The position numbers and the translations under genes are program-made. From Hymenobacter elongatus (GTDB taxonomy: Bacteria > Bacteroidota > Bacteroidia > Cytophagales > Hymenobacteraceae): a DNA stretch of 64,000 nucleotides. The stretch covers positions 114,740 to 178,739 of the forward strand of contig NZ_SRLD01000003.1 of assembly GCF_004745955.1 (NCBI RefSeq), given 5' to 3'. Positions 1-7,933 of this stretch are shown piece by piece. Numbering within the stretch: the stretch's first letter is position 1; each line of letters starts with the position of its first letter. The notes under the pieces were generated by a model. The model ran no database searches. It had not been told where the DNA came from and saw only the letters and a list, made by a program, of their open reading frames with translations.

Positions 1-452
1 AGGTTGGCCACCAGGTTGTCGGGCACGATGACCTCGGACTTCTTGGCCGCGAAAATAGCCGTGCCTTCCACTTCGCGCAGGCGCTGCTGCCCAAAGCGGG
101 CCTGCGGGGCTGCCACCACCACTTCCCGGAGCTGCTGCTCCCGGCGGGTCAGCGTGAACTCGCGCACTCCACCGTCAGCCGTGACCTCTATCTGCGTCTT
201 GAAGGGCTCGTGGCCAATGGAGGAGAGCTGCAGCTGCTGGCGGCCCGTTGCCAGGCGGGGGAGCATAAACAGGCCGGCCGTGTCGGTGCGGGCAATCTGG
301 CGGGAGCCGCGCACGTACACCTCGCAGCCCACCACGGGCCGGTTGGTGCCGGCTTCGCGCACCCGGCCCTGCAGGCTCACCTGCTGGGCGGTGGCCGTAA
401 AGCCGGAGAGCATACCAACCGCCAGCACGGCACTATAAACCGGAAATCTCAT
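1..452 (-). CDS. TonB-dependent receptor, N-terminal part (cut by window edge)
   Basis: This is the N-terminal ~150 residues of an outer-membrane TonB-dependent receptor; the rest lies beyond the left edge. From an ATG at 452 I read a signal peptide (MRFPVYSAVLAVGM, ending ...TATAQ), a carboxypeptidase-regulatory-like beta-sandwich with the usual V-x-L-Q-G-R-V start, and the beginning of a plug domain whose EGTAIFAAKKSEVI stretch resembles FecA-type siderophore receptors. The start lies 20 bases inside the 3' end of the upstream HTTM gene, so the two are probably translationally coupled. Last visible gene of the DUF4856-imelysin-HTTM operon. The family energises uptake of ferric chelates or other large ligands; the ligand cannot be read from this fragment. 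Confidence 0.85.
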   Translation of the reverse strand, partial: MRFPVYSAVLAVGMLSGFTATAQQVSLQGRVREAGTNRPVVGCEVYVRGSRQIARTDTAGLFMLPRLATGRQQLQLSSIGHEPFKTQIEVTADGGVREFTLTRREQQLREVVVAAPQARFGQQRLREVEGTAIFAAKKSEVIVPDNLVAN

Positions 453-1797
453 CGTCGAAGGGTAAAATCCAGGGCTTGGGGCGCAGGTCGTCGGAAACGC
501 GGGCCAAATCCACGGTGGGGTCAATAAAGCTTTTGCCCAGGCGCCCGTTCAGGCTCACGTAGGCATCGGCGTACACTTTCGGGTTCTGCACGCCCTGCCG
601 CGCGTAGTAGTCGCGCAGGTAGTGGGCAAACTGTACGAGCATGTCGGGCTGCGTGCTCATCATCTTTTCCTGCAGCACGCTCAAATGCTCGCGGTTGTCG
701 ACCTGCCGGATCCGGCCCGTGGCACCGTCCACTACCTTGAACTGCACGTTGCCCATTTTCTCCATCAGCATCACCCGCCAGGAAAACCGGTAGCCTTCCT
801 CGGTCCAGAACAGCTCCCGCGGGTAGAGCAGATAGCGGAACGGCAGCAGCAGCTGCACCAGGAAAAACACGCTCAATCCCATGAGCAGCAGCTGGCGGCG
901 GGCCGGTCCATAGTGCAGCGGAGCCGCCGGCAGCGGGCTGGCGGGGGAGAAGTGCCGCAGACGCCGCAGGCGCTCCAGCACCCGCTCGTGCCCGGCGGCC
1001 GGAAAGAAAATCAGGGCTGCCACCATCATCACGTAGGGAAACATGCCGATGGGAAAGAGCACGGCCGTCAGCACGTGAAACACCACCACCGTGGCGTAGG
1101 CCCAGGGCCGGGTGCGCCGGTTCAGCAGAAAGAAGGGCACCGTCAGGTCGTACAACGCCCCAAACCAGCTAAAGGCGTACGCCACCCACACCTGCCCCAG
1201 CAGCGGGCCAATCAGCGGCAAATCGTTTTTGGCCGGCAGCCAGATGCGCAGGGGCAGGGCGTGCAGCAGCCAGTCGGAGTTGAGCTTGGCCAGGCCCGCG
1301 TACACGTACACGATGCCCATGAGCAGGCGCAGCGCGTCCACCGTCCAGCGGGGCACCTCGTTGCGCCAGCGCGCCGGGTTGCGGCGGGTATCGAGGGCAA
1401 AGTAGCGCCCGGCGGGCAGCACCAGCAGCAGCAGCGCCACCAGGCTCACGAAGTAGTAGTGGTTGAGGTAGGTGCTTTTGTCCAGGAGCTCAATGTAGGT
1501 GAAGCTCAAAAACAGGCCCGCGGCGGCCGTGCGGTACCAGTAGCCCAGGGCTACGAGCAGGGCGCACAGCCCGCACAGGGCAAACAGCCCGTAGGTGTAA
1601 GCCCCCCAGGGACGCACCCACTCAAAGCCGTAGTAGGGGAAAAAGAACCTGGGCCGCAGGTACAGCTCCACAATCCAGCCCTTGGCCCAGAAACGGACAA
1701 CGCTGGCCAGCACCAGCAGGCTAAAGGCCATCCGGAACGTAGCCAGCGGTGCCGCCGGAGTGTAGCTGTGGAGGTAGCGCCGAAGCCCGTCGCCCAT
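433..1797 (-). CDS. HTTM / vitamin K-dependent gamma-carboxylase-like membrane protein
   Basis: A 454-residue polytopic inner-membrane protein with several hydrophobic helices in its first ~320 residues and a soluble C-terminal part. It opens with the HTTM pattern (LATFRMAFSLLVLAS) and carries D-K-S-T-Y-L-N-H-Y-Y around Lys107, which I align from memory with the catalytic-base lysine (Lys218) of animal gamma-glutamyl carboxylase. The C-terminal region after residue ~330 has the F-R-Y-L-L-Y-P and W-R-V-M-L segments seen in full-length bacterial homologues. Its ATG overlaps the imelysin stop (TAATG), and its 3' end overlaps the receptor start. Bacterial members lack a settled function; vitamin K epoxidation or protein modification is possible. 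Family assignment is firm, function is open. Confidence 0.85.
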   Translation of the reverse strand: MGDGLRRYLHSYTPAAPLATFRMAFSLLVLASVVRFWAKGWIVELYLRPRFFFPYYGFEWVRPWGAYTYGLFALCGLCALLVALGYWYRTAAAGLFLSFTYIELLDKSTYLNHYYFVSLVALLLLVLPAGRYFALDTRRNPARWRNEVPRWTVDALRLLMGIVYVYAGLAKLNSDWLLHALPLRIWLPAKNDLPLIGPLLGQVWVAYAFSWFGALYDLTVPFFLLNRRTRPWAYATVVVFHVLTAVLFPIGMFPYVMMVAALIFFPAAGHERVLERLRRLRHFSPASPLPAAPLHYGPARRQLLLMGLSVFFLVQLLLPFRYLLYPRELFWTEEGYRFSWRVMLMEKMGNVQFKVVDGATGRIRQVDNREHLSVLQEKMMSTQPDMLVQFAHYLRDYYARQGVQNPKVYADAYVSLNGRLGKSFIDPTVDLARVSDDLRPKPWILPFDDEISGL

Positions 1798-2906
1798 TAG
1801 TCGCCGTCGTTGTCCACGTAGGTCACCGTGACGCTCAGGGCCGAGGTCATGTCCACCTTAAGCAGGCGCACGGCCTTTTGCATCTCGTTGTACGAAGCCA
1901 CCGCGTCGGCATTGCGGGCCGTGAGGGTCGCGTGCAGGTCGGGGCCCAGGGAGGCGAGCTGCTGCGCCGATACCCCGAACTGGGTGTTGATGATGCTGGT
2001 CAGGCCCTGGCCCGTGCGGCTGTCCTTGGCGCCCACGGCATCGAGGTAGTTTTTGAGCGAGGGCTGCCCGGCGCGACTGTTGAAGAACTGCTGCACCGCG
2101 GCGTGGGCCGTGGTGGCCAGCTGCAGAGGCAAGGCCCCGCGCAGGTAATAGGCTTCGATTTTGCTCGGCAGCGGCGTGCCGGTCATGGTGCCGGACGGAA
2201 TGCCGATTTTGCCGGCCCGCAGGTACCGCTCGTAATACTGCGAGTAAGCGTTGACCACGCGCGAGAGCGAGGAGCTGGCGTCGGTGCCGGTGCGGTTGAT
2301 AAACGTGTCGCGGTAGGACCCGTTCCACTGCTTGTACACCGTGCCGAAGGTCTGCTCCATCTTGGCCACCACATCGGTAAGGTAGCGGCGGTGCTGGGCC
2401 GACGAGGCATACTGCTGGGCAATAGCCGCGTCGCCGGTGGCCACGCCGTTGAGCAGGTAGTCCAGAGCCGGAAAGCCCTGCTGGGGAATGGCCGCGGACA
2501 GCTCAAAGTCGTAGGTACCCGAGCTGATGTTGCGGTTGATGCCGGCCGCGTCGGTGGGGTAAATGTTGAAGTGGTTGCGCAGGCTCACCTCTTCGGCCGG
2601 GCCGAACTCGTAGAGCTCCACCCGCTGCCACTCCACGTAAGCTGCCTGCCAGGCGGCCCGCGCTTCCTGCAGGGTCGCGGGAGTCGGTGCTGCGGTAAAG
2701 GCCGTCGTCCTGGATTTAAGAGCCACCAACTTCTCGTTGAAGCGCTGGTATCCCGGCTTCACCAGGCTGTCGGCCCAGTAAGTCAGCAGCGCCTTGCGGT
2801 CGGGCCCGGTGCTGGGCTCAGGCGTGGCACCGGGGTCTTTCTGGCAGCTGATAATGCCCACGGCTAACAACAGCAGCGTCAGGGCAAACAGAACGGACTT
2901 TTTCAT
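1797..2906 (-). CDS. Imelysin family (M75-like) lipoprotein
   Basis: A 369-residue exported lipoprotein: a Lys-Lys signal peptide ends in I-I-S-C, so Cys21 should be lipidated. The remainder is the helical imelysin fold (ALLTYWADSLVKPGYQRF start; WQAAYVEWQRVELYEFGP). The family hallmark G-x-H-x-x-E reads G-F-P-A-L-D here, so the histidine and glutamate are replaced and peptidase activity should not be assumed. Imelysin-like proteins of Bacteroidota and proteobacteria (ICMP, EfeO, Algp7 relatives) are linked to iron uptake. It is the second gene of the operon, 92 bases after DUF4856, and its stop overlaps the HTTM start. Likely role: periplasm-facing or surface metal-binding partner of the TonB receptor. 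Confidence 0.9.
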   Translation of the reverse strand: MKKSVLFALTLLLLAVGIISCQKDPGATPEPSTGPDRKALLTYWADSLVKPGYQRFNEKLVALKSRTTAFTAAPTPATLQEARAAWQAAYVEWQRVELYEFGPAEEVSLRNHFNIYPTDAAGINRNISSGTYDFELSAAIPQQGFPALDYLLNGVATGDAAIAQQYASSAQHRRYLTDVVAKMEQTFGTVYKQWNGSYRDTFINRTGTDASSSLSRVVNAYSQYYERYLRAGKIGIPSGTMTGTPLPSKIEAYYLRGALPLQLATTAHAAVQQFFNSRAGQPSLKNYLDAVGAKDSRTGQGLTSIINTQFGVSAQQLASLGPDLHATLTARNADAVASYNEMQKAVRLLKVDMTSALSVTVTYVDNDGD

Positions 2907-2998
2907 AAAAAACAGATTTCGCGACGAAGGTCAGCCAACCAAACAGCCGTACTACCCGATTGGTTGACCTTCGGGTCACTAAAAAGGCAATCCGGAGG

Positions 2999-4150
2999 TT
3001 ACTGGATGCTGAACTTGGTCTTGATGGCGTTGATGGCTACATCAGCCTGGGTGTTAGTCAAACTCCAGGCCCCGTTGGTCCCCGAAGTCAGGCCGGTAAG
3101 CAGGTTGTCGGAGAAAGCAGCATCGGCGCTGTACTTGCTGCAGAAACGCAGCGAGTAGATGAAGCCGAGGCCTTCGCCCAGCGCGTGGGCCTTCACGGCC
3201 GGGTCTGCCGCCGCTTTCCAGTTGCTCAGGTACGACACGGCCGACAGCGCAATGGTCTTTTCGAGTTCCGTGCGGATAATATCAGCCTGCGCTTTCACGC
3301 CCGCCGCGTCGTTGTTCACAATAGCCGCGCGGCCCTTCAGGAAAGCCATATACACGCCGGGCGAGGCCGGGCCGTTCTTTTCGTTCAGGTAGCCGGCCAG
3401 GAACCGCTCGCGGGGCGTGAGGGCAATGTCAGTGGTCATAATGGCGTTGCTGGTCAAGTAGCCGTAGGCCAAATCCCAGTTGTGCTCCAGCTCGGAGTAG
3501 GCTTTGCCGTTTACAACCTGGCTGTTGTTGGCTTTCAGCGCGTTGTCGGTGAGCAGCACGTTGTTCATCTGATCCAGCAGCAGGGCACCAATCAGCGCTT
3601 TCTGAATCACCTGGTTGACTTCAATGCCATTGCCATCGACCAGGTAGCGGCCCAAGCGACCAGCCGAGCCCGGCGTGGCGACTTGGTTCACCGACTGACT
3701 GGCGGTGGCCAGTTTGGTGATGTTGTTATCAATATAGCCCCGAACGGACTCGGCCTGCGTGCCGGCGAAAGAAGCCGCCGTGGTGCTGCGCAGCGAGAGG
3801 CCGGAAGCATTCAGGCCCGTGCCCGTAAAATAGTTGCCGGTGTTGGCGTAGAGGCCGCGCAGCTTGGCTACATCCAGCGTGGAGGGCGTTGCGGGCGAGG
3901 CCACGGCCACCAGCGCCATGTAAGAATTAAACTCCGTGAACATGTCCAGACGCTGCGTCGAGGTGCCCAGGTCCACGGTGGTCTGGCCACTGGCATCTTT
4001 AAAAGCCTCGGTGTAGCGCGAGGTGGCTGTCAGCGTGCTGGCATCTATTTTGGTGCGCAGGGCAGGCGCGGGCTCGTTGTCGTTCTTATCGCAGGAAGTG
4101 AAGCTAAAAGCGAGGGCAAGCAGCGCGAGCGGAGCGTATTTAGAAAACAT
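2999..4150 (-). CDS. DUF4856 lipoprotein
   Basis: About 383 residues. I prefer the ATG at 4150 (MFSKYAPLALLALAF, lipobox F-T-S-C) over an in-frame ATG at 4162, because it gives a cleaner signal peptide and leaves a leader of about 20 bases after the promoter element at 4179-4186. The mature part matches DUF4856: an early T-T-V-D-L-G-T-S-T-Q-R-L-D-M-F segment and long helices. The family has no proven activity, but in Bacteroidota it is regularly the partner of imelysin and HTTM genes, as here. It is the promoter-proximal gene of the operon, so it should be the most expressed. A surface or periplasmic metal-capture role is inferred from context only. Confidence 0.85.
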   Translation of the reverse strand: MFSKYAPLALLALAFSFTSCDKNDNEPAPALRTKIDASTLTATSRYTEAFKDASGQTTVDLGTSTQRLDMFTEFNSYMALVAVASPATPSTLDVAKLRGLYANTGNYFTGTGLNASGLSLRSTTAASFAGTQAESVRGYIDNNITKLATASQSVNQVATPGSAGRLGRYLVDGNGIEVNQVIQKALIGALLLDQMNNVLLTDNALKANNSQVVNGKAYSELEHNWDLAYGYLTSNAIMTTDIALTPRERFLAGYLNEKNGPASPGVYMAFLKGRAAIVNNDAAGVKAQADIIRTELEKTIALSAVSYLSNWKAAADPAVKAHALGEGLGFIYSLRFCSKYSADAAFSDNLLTGLTSGTNGAWSLTNTQADVAINAIKTKFSIQ

Positions 4151-4171
4151 AAAACCTGTCATTAGGGTGAT

Positions 4172-4214
4172 GATGACACAAAGATATTTCCTTATTTGTA
4201 AAGATTACAAATAA
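4172..4214 (-). promoter_or_regulatory. Bacteroidota-type promoter with perfect palindromic operator
   Basis: Reading the minus strand, 4186-4179 is TATCTTTG, an exact match to the Bacteroidota -7 element TAnnTTTG. A TTTG at the -33 position lies 21 bases upstream, inside a perfect inverted repeat: left arm 4192-4201, spacer AGA 4202-4204, right arm 4205-4214 (TTATTTGTAA and its complement). Predicted transcription starts near 4172. An operator over the -33 box suggests repression by a dimeric regulator. Given the genes, a Fur-family or other metal-responsive factor is the first guess, but the palindrome is not a textbook Fur box. Confidence 0.6.
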
Positions 4215-4624
4215 CAGAGATGTTTTTTACTTGGACGTGTTCTAAATAGCCAGCGCTTTTACCGATTCGACCCAGCGTTGCGCCAAGTCTGCCCGTACTA
4301 TGCTCCACGCCAGCTACATGCTCCCAGGAGTTACGCAGTTGTCTGACGCGGAACGCACATGAGACTGGCTACCTAGAGCCGATGGCGGCGCGACCTGGAC
4401 CAGCCCCGACTGACGACGACTGACCAGACGCGTCGGAAAGTGGAGGATTACCGCAAGTCACTCCAGCAAAACGCATCGATGAGAAATCATCTGCGAATAC
4501 CTTTTCCACCCAAGCCAAACACTCCCTGGCCGCCATGCTGGTCTACACCGGCCCCAAAGTGTTTAAGCTCAAGTGTAGGCTGGGCCGTTTCCGTCTCGAA
4601 GCGCACTTCTATGCCCCATGAAGT
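4215..4624. other. Intergenic region without a convincing gene
   Basis: About 400 bases between the divergent DUF4856 operon and the penicillin acylase. I see no start-bearing gene. One frame on the plus strand stays open for about 65 codons and ends at a TGA around 4619-4621 with a protein-like tail (VYTGPKVFKLKCRLGRFRL), which may be the 3' remnant of a lost gene. Confidence 0.3.
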
Positions 4625-4753
4625 TGTGTAGAAAGTCGTCAGAACGTCATGCTGAGCTTGTCGAAGCATCTCGCGTGCAGTAGTACTCAACTTACCAGTG
4701 CACGCGAGATGTCTCCCGTTGGTCGACATGACGTTCGGCAGACTTCCTAAACA
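4625..4753. repeat. Dispersed long inverted repeat, copy A (degenerate)
   Basis: Imperfect hairpin-forming element of the same family as 12363-12510 and 60433-60575. The left arm holds AACGTCATGCTGAGC at 4643-4657 and GAAGCATCTCGCGTGC; the right arm holds CACGCGAGATG (4700-4710) and ACATGACGTTC (4726-4736). Outer arms TAGAAAGTC / GACTTCCTA are recognisable. The right arm has decayed near 4711-4725. Confidence 0.7.
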
Positions 4754-4845
4754 GATTCACTGCTATCAGAGAGCAGGCTTGCAGATTTTCTTTCCGAAAA
4801 CCGCTTTTACCTCTCAATAATCAGTTTTAATCTAGTACTTATACC

Positions 4846-4869
4846 GGCCATCCGGGAGTGCGGACGGCC
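4846..4869 (+). promoter_or_regulatory. Leader hairpin upstream of the penicillin acylase gene
   Basis: GGCCATCCG (4846-4854) pairs with CGGACGGCC (4861-4869) around a six-base loop, with one G-T pair, and is followed by ATTTTCGTTT. It has the look of a weak intrinsic terminator or attenuator 35 bases before the ATG at 4904. No regulatory partner is visible. Confidence 0.35.
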
Positions 4870-4903
4870 ATTTTCGTTTCCTCCAGCCACTACAACCCCA
4901 TTC

Positions 4904-7342
4904 ATGAAGTGGATCAAGGCCATTCTGGCTACTGCCCTCACCCTAACCCTGACGTGGGTGCTGAATACCAAGCAAGGCGACATTCCGCCGTTTGGCAAGT
5001 TTCTGACGCCTTTCCGCGGTTTTTGGCGCAATGCCGAGCCTACGGGCGCTTTCCCGACCAGTCGCACGCTGACTATTGCGGGCCTACAACAGCCGGTGCA
5101 GGTACGCTTCGACGACAAGCACGTGCCCCACATCTTCGCCCAGAACGACCACGACCTGTACTTTGCCCAAGGCTACCTCACGGCCCAGGACCGGCTCTGG
5201 CAAATGGACTTCGTGACCCACGTAGCGGCGGGGCGGCTGTCGGAGATAGTAGGGCCGGCGCGGCTGGAAACCGACCGGTTTTTTCGGCGCATGGGCCTGA
5301 AGTTCGGGGCCGAAAAGTCGTTGGCGGCCATGCTGGCCAACCCTACTACCCGCACGGTGCTCACCTCCTACTCCGCCGGGGTCAATGCCTATATTCAGTC
5401 GCTCGCCCCCAAAGACTACCCGTTCGAATACAAGCTGCTCGACTACGCCCCCGAGCCCTGGGAGCCGCTGAAATGCTCGCTGCTGCTCAAGTACATGGCT
5501 TTCGACCTCAGTGGCCGCTCCGACGACCTGCGCCTGTCTAACGCCCTGGGCAAGTACGGCGCGGCGGTAGTGAAAGACCTGTTTCCGGATTATCCGCAGC
5601 GCGAAGACCCCATTGTGCCGATCGGCACGCCGCTGGACTTCCGGCCCTTACCGGCCCCGCCCACGCCGGCTTCGTTTGAGGCCGCCATGTCGGACAAAGT
5701 ACCCGCGCGGGAGCCTGACCCGGAGCTGGGCTCCAACAATTTTGCCGTGGACGGCCGGAAATCGGCTTCGGGCTTCCCCATTCTGGCCAACGACCCGCAT
5801 TTGCAGCTCAACCTGCCCAGCATCTGGTATCAGGTGCAGCTTTCGGCGCCCGGCGTAAACGTGTACGGCGTCACGATTCCGGGCTCCCCGCTGGTTATTA
5901 TCGGCTTCAACGAGCAAGTGGCCTGGGGCGTGACCAACGTGGCGGCCGACGTGATGGACTGGTATCAGCTCAAATTCAGGGACGCCACGCAGCGCGAATA
6001 CTGGCACGACGGCCGCTGGAAGCCCGTGCGCCGCGTGGTGGAGCGCCTCGTGGTGCGCGGCCAGCCCGACCGCTATGACACGGTGCTCTACACCCACCAC
6101 GGCCCCATCGTGTACGACCAGGACGAAAAGCCTTTCACAGCCCAGACGCCCATTCGGCACGCCATGCGCTGGACGGCCCACGACGCGGCCAACGAGGTGC
6201 TGGCGTTTTATAACCTGAACCGCGCCCACACTTACCAGGACTACACTACGGCACTGGCGTCGTACGGCTCACCGGCCCAGAACTTCATTTTCGCGAGCCA
6301 GCAGAACGATATTGCCATCTGGCCCAATGGCCGCTTTCCGCTGAAATGGCGCAACCAGGGCAAGTTCATTCTCGATGGCACCGACCCGGCCTACGATTGG
6401 CAGGGCTGGATTCCGCAGGCCCAGAACCCGCATGTGAAGAACCCGGCGCGGGGCTTCGTTAGCTCGGCCAACCAGTTCTCCACCGGCCCCGACTACCCCT
6501 ACTACCTCAACTGGAACTACGCCAGCTATGAGCGGGGCCACCGCATCAATGAGCGCCTGGCCCGCATGACCAAGGCCACCCCCGACAGCCTGCGGGTGCT
6601 GCAAAACGACAACCTGAACCTGAACGCCCAGCTGATGCTGCCGCGCCTGCTGGCGCTGGTGCAGCCGCAGCAGCTGGCCGCCGCGCCGCGCCGTGCCTAC
6701 GACGAGCTCAGCCGCTGGGACTACTTCTATACCGCCGACGCCATTGGGCCCAGCCTGTTTGAGCTCTGGTACGGCGACCTGGTAAAGCGGCTCTGGGAGG
6801 ATGATTTTGGTCAGAAAGCCACGGGCCTGGAAATGCGCAGCCCCGCCCGGGACCGAACCAACACCCTGATTTTACGCGAGCCCACTTCCCGCTGGATCGA
6901 CGACCGGCGCACGCCCGCCAAAGAAACCCTGGAAACCCTGGCCCGGCAGTCGTTGCAGTTCGCCACCGACTCGCTCACGCGCAAATTTGGCCCGCTGGGC
7001 ACCGACTGGCGCTGGGCCAACCAGAAAAGCACCGACATTTTGCACCTGGCCCAGCTACCCGGCTTCGGCCGCCTGGATCTGAACGTGGGCGGCGGCGCGG
7101 GCATCGTCAATGCTACTTCGGAGCGCAACGGACCCTCGTGGCGCATGGTGGTGGCGCTGGGCCCGCAGGTGAAGGCCTACGGCGTGTACCCCGGCGGGCA
7201 GTCGGGCAACCCCGGCTCGGCGTACTACGAAAACCTGGTAGATACCTGGAGCCAGGGGCAGCTAAACGAGCTGATTTTTCTGCGTAGCGCGACCGAGAAA
7301 AACCCACGCGTACCGGCCGCCTGGACGCTACAACAGCAGTAG
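4904..7342 (+). CDS. Penicillin acylase family N-terminal nucleophile hydrolase
   Basis: An 812-residue precursor of the Ntn-hydrolase penicillin/acyl-homoserine-lactone acylase family. An N-terminal membrane or signal segment (residues 5-20) is followed by the alpha subunit (V-R-F-D-D-K-H-V-P-H-I-F-A, then ...YLTAQDRLWQMDF, the family signature), a spacer, and the beta subunit starting at Gly276-Ser277 in L-G-S-N-N-F-A-V. Ser277 should be the autocatalytically freed nucleophile, with N-D-P-H downstream. Length is normal for the family. Members cleave amide bonds of beta-lactams, AHLs or acyl-amino acids in the periplasm; the substrate cannot be told. A membrane-protein gene follows after 31 bases and may be co-transcribed. 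Confidence 0.93.
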   Translation: MKWIKAILATALTLTLTWVLNTKQGDIPPFGKFLTPFRGFWRNAEPTGAFPTSRTLTIAGLQQPVQVRFDDKHVPHIFAQNDHDLYFAQGYLTAQDRLWQMDFVTHVAAGRLSEIVGPARLETDRFFRRMGLKFGAEKSLAAMLANPTTRTVLTSYSAGVNAYIQSLAPKDYPFEYKLLDYAPEPWEPLKCSLLLKYMAFDLSGRSDDLRLSNALGKYGAAVVKDLFPDYPQREDPIVPIGTPLDFRPLPAPPTPASFEAAMSDKVPAREPDPELGSNNFAVDGRKSASGFPILANDPHLQLNLPSIWYQVQLSAPGVNVYGVTIPGSPLVIIGFNEQVAWGVTNVAADVMDWYQLKFRDATQREYWHDGRWKPVRRVVERLVVRGQPDRYDTVLYTHHGPIVYDQDEKPFTAQTPIRHAMRWTAHDAANEVLAFYNLNRAHTYQDYTTALASYGSPAQNFIFASQQNDIAIWPNGRFPLKWRNQGKFILDGTDPAYDWQGWIPQAQNPHVKNPARGFVSSANQFSTGPDYPYYLNWNYASYERGHRINERLARMTKATPDSLRVLQNDNLNLNAQLMLPRLLALVQPQQLAAAPRRAYDELSRWDYFYTADAIGPSLFELWYGDLVKRLWEDDFGQKATGLEMRSPARDRTNTLILREPTSRWIDDRRTPAKETLETLARQSLQFATDSLTRKFGPLGTDWRWANQKSTDILHLAQLPGFGRLDLNVGGGAGIVNATSERNGPSWRMVVALGPQVKAYGVYPGGQSGNPGSAYYENLVDTWSQGQLNELIFLRSATEKNPRVPAAWTLQQQ

Positions 7343-7373
7343 CCGTTCTTATCCTCTCATTTCCTTCCATACG

Positions 7374-7766
7374 ATGCGTCTGTTTCTGCTACTCTTTGTT
7401 CTGAGCGCTATAGCACAGTTTTTTCTCCCGTGGTGGAGTATCACGCCCGTTTGCTTAGCGGCAGCTTTTGTGGCCCGGCCGCACGGTGGCTGGGCTTTTC
7501 TGGCGGGCTTCGCCGGAGTAGGCCTGGGCTGGTTGATACTGGCCGCCTGGTGGAACGTGGAAAACGACGGCCTGCTGGCCCACCGCGTGGCGCAGCTGCT
7601 GCCGCTAGGTGGCAATAGCTGGGCGTTGGTAGTGCTCACCGCTGTGCTGGGCGGCTTAGTTGGGGGCTTGGCGGCGCTGGCCGGCGCATGGCTCCGGCAG
7701 GCGGTGACACCGGCTGAAGCTGTGGTCGATACGGACACCACAACCGAAAAAGTCCTTCTTCGCTAA
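7374..7766 (+). CDS. Small integral membrane protein, unknown
   Basis: 130 residues with about four hydrophobic helices (2-20, 25-45, 48-62, 80-108) and a short charged C-terminal tail (TDTTTEKVLLR). I do not recognise the family. It starts 31 bases after the penicillin acylase stop and is closed by a strong terminator, so the two genes probably form one transcript. Similar small membrane proteins are common in Cytophagales; no catalytic motif is visible. Confidence 0.75.
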   Translation: MRLFLLLFVLSAIAQFFLPWWSITPVCLAAAFVARPHGGWAFLAGFAGVGLGWLILAAWWNVENDGLLAHRVAQLLPLGGNSWALVVLTAVLGGLVGGLAALAGAWLRQAVTPAEAVVDTDTTTEKVLLR

Positions 7767-7781
7767 ATCTGACTCCATACA

Positions 7782-7830
7782 AAATGCAACAGCGTCACTG
7801 CCAAACTTAGGCAGTGACGCTGTTGCATTT
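7782..7830. terminator. Bidirectional terminator
   Basis: A 20-bp perfect stem (7782-7801 with 7811-7830; AAATGCAACAGCGTCACTGC) around a nine-base loop. It separates the plus-strand membrane-protein gene from the converging hydrolase gene. Confidence 0.75.
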
Positions 7831-7933
7831 CGGGAGGTCGAGTTTGCCGAAACGCTTCTAGTGCCGAGCTACTCGCTACCAGCCTACGACCCGCGCAAGT
7901 TTACTGGTTGCCGTGAGCCAGCGGGACTTTACG

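Noticed and set aside
622..1800. 392-codon plus-strand frame opposite the HTTM gene
   Set aside because: His/Gln/Gly-rich product without any domain, exactly antisense to a gene with clear family features; long antisense frames are common in GC-rich DNA.
2960..4165. 401-codon plus-strand frame opposite DUF4856
   Set aside because: Antisense shadow; DUF4856 has a signal peptide, lipobox, promoter and operon context.
4440..4631. Small plus-strand ORF at 4440-4631
   Set aside because: Product has no signal, domain or ribosome-binding context, and a neighbouring frame looks more coding-like; treated as possible remnant only.
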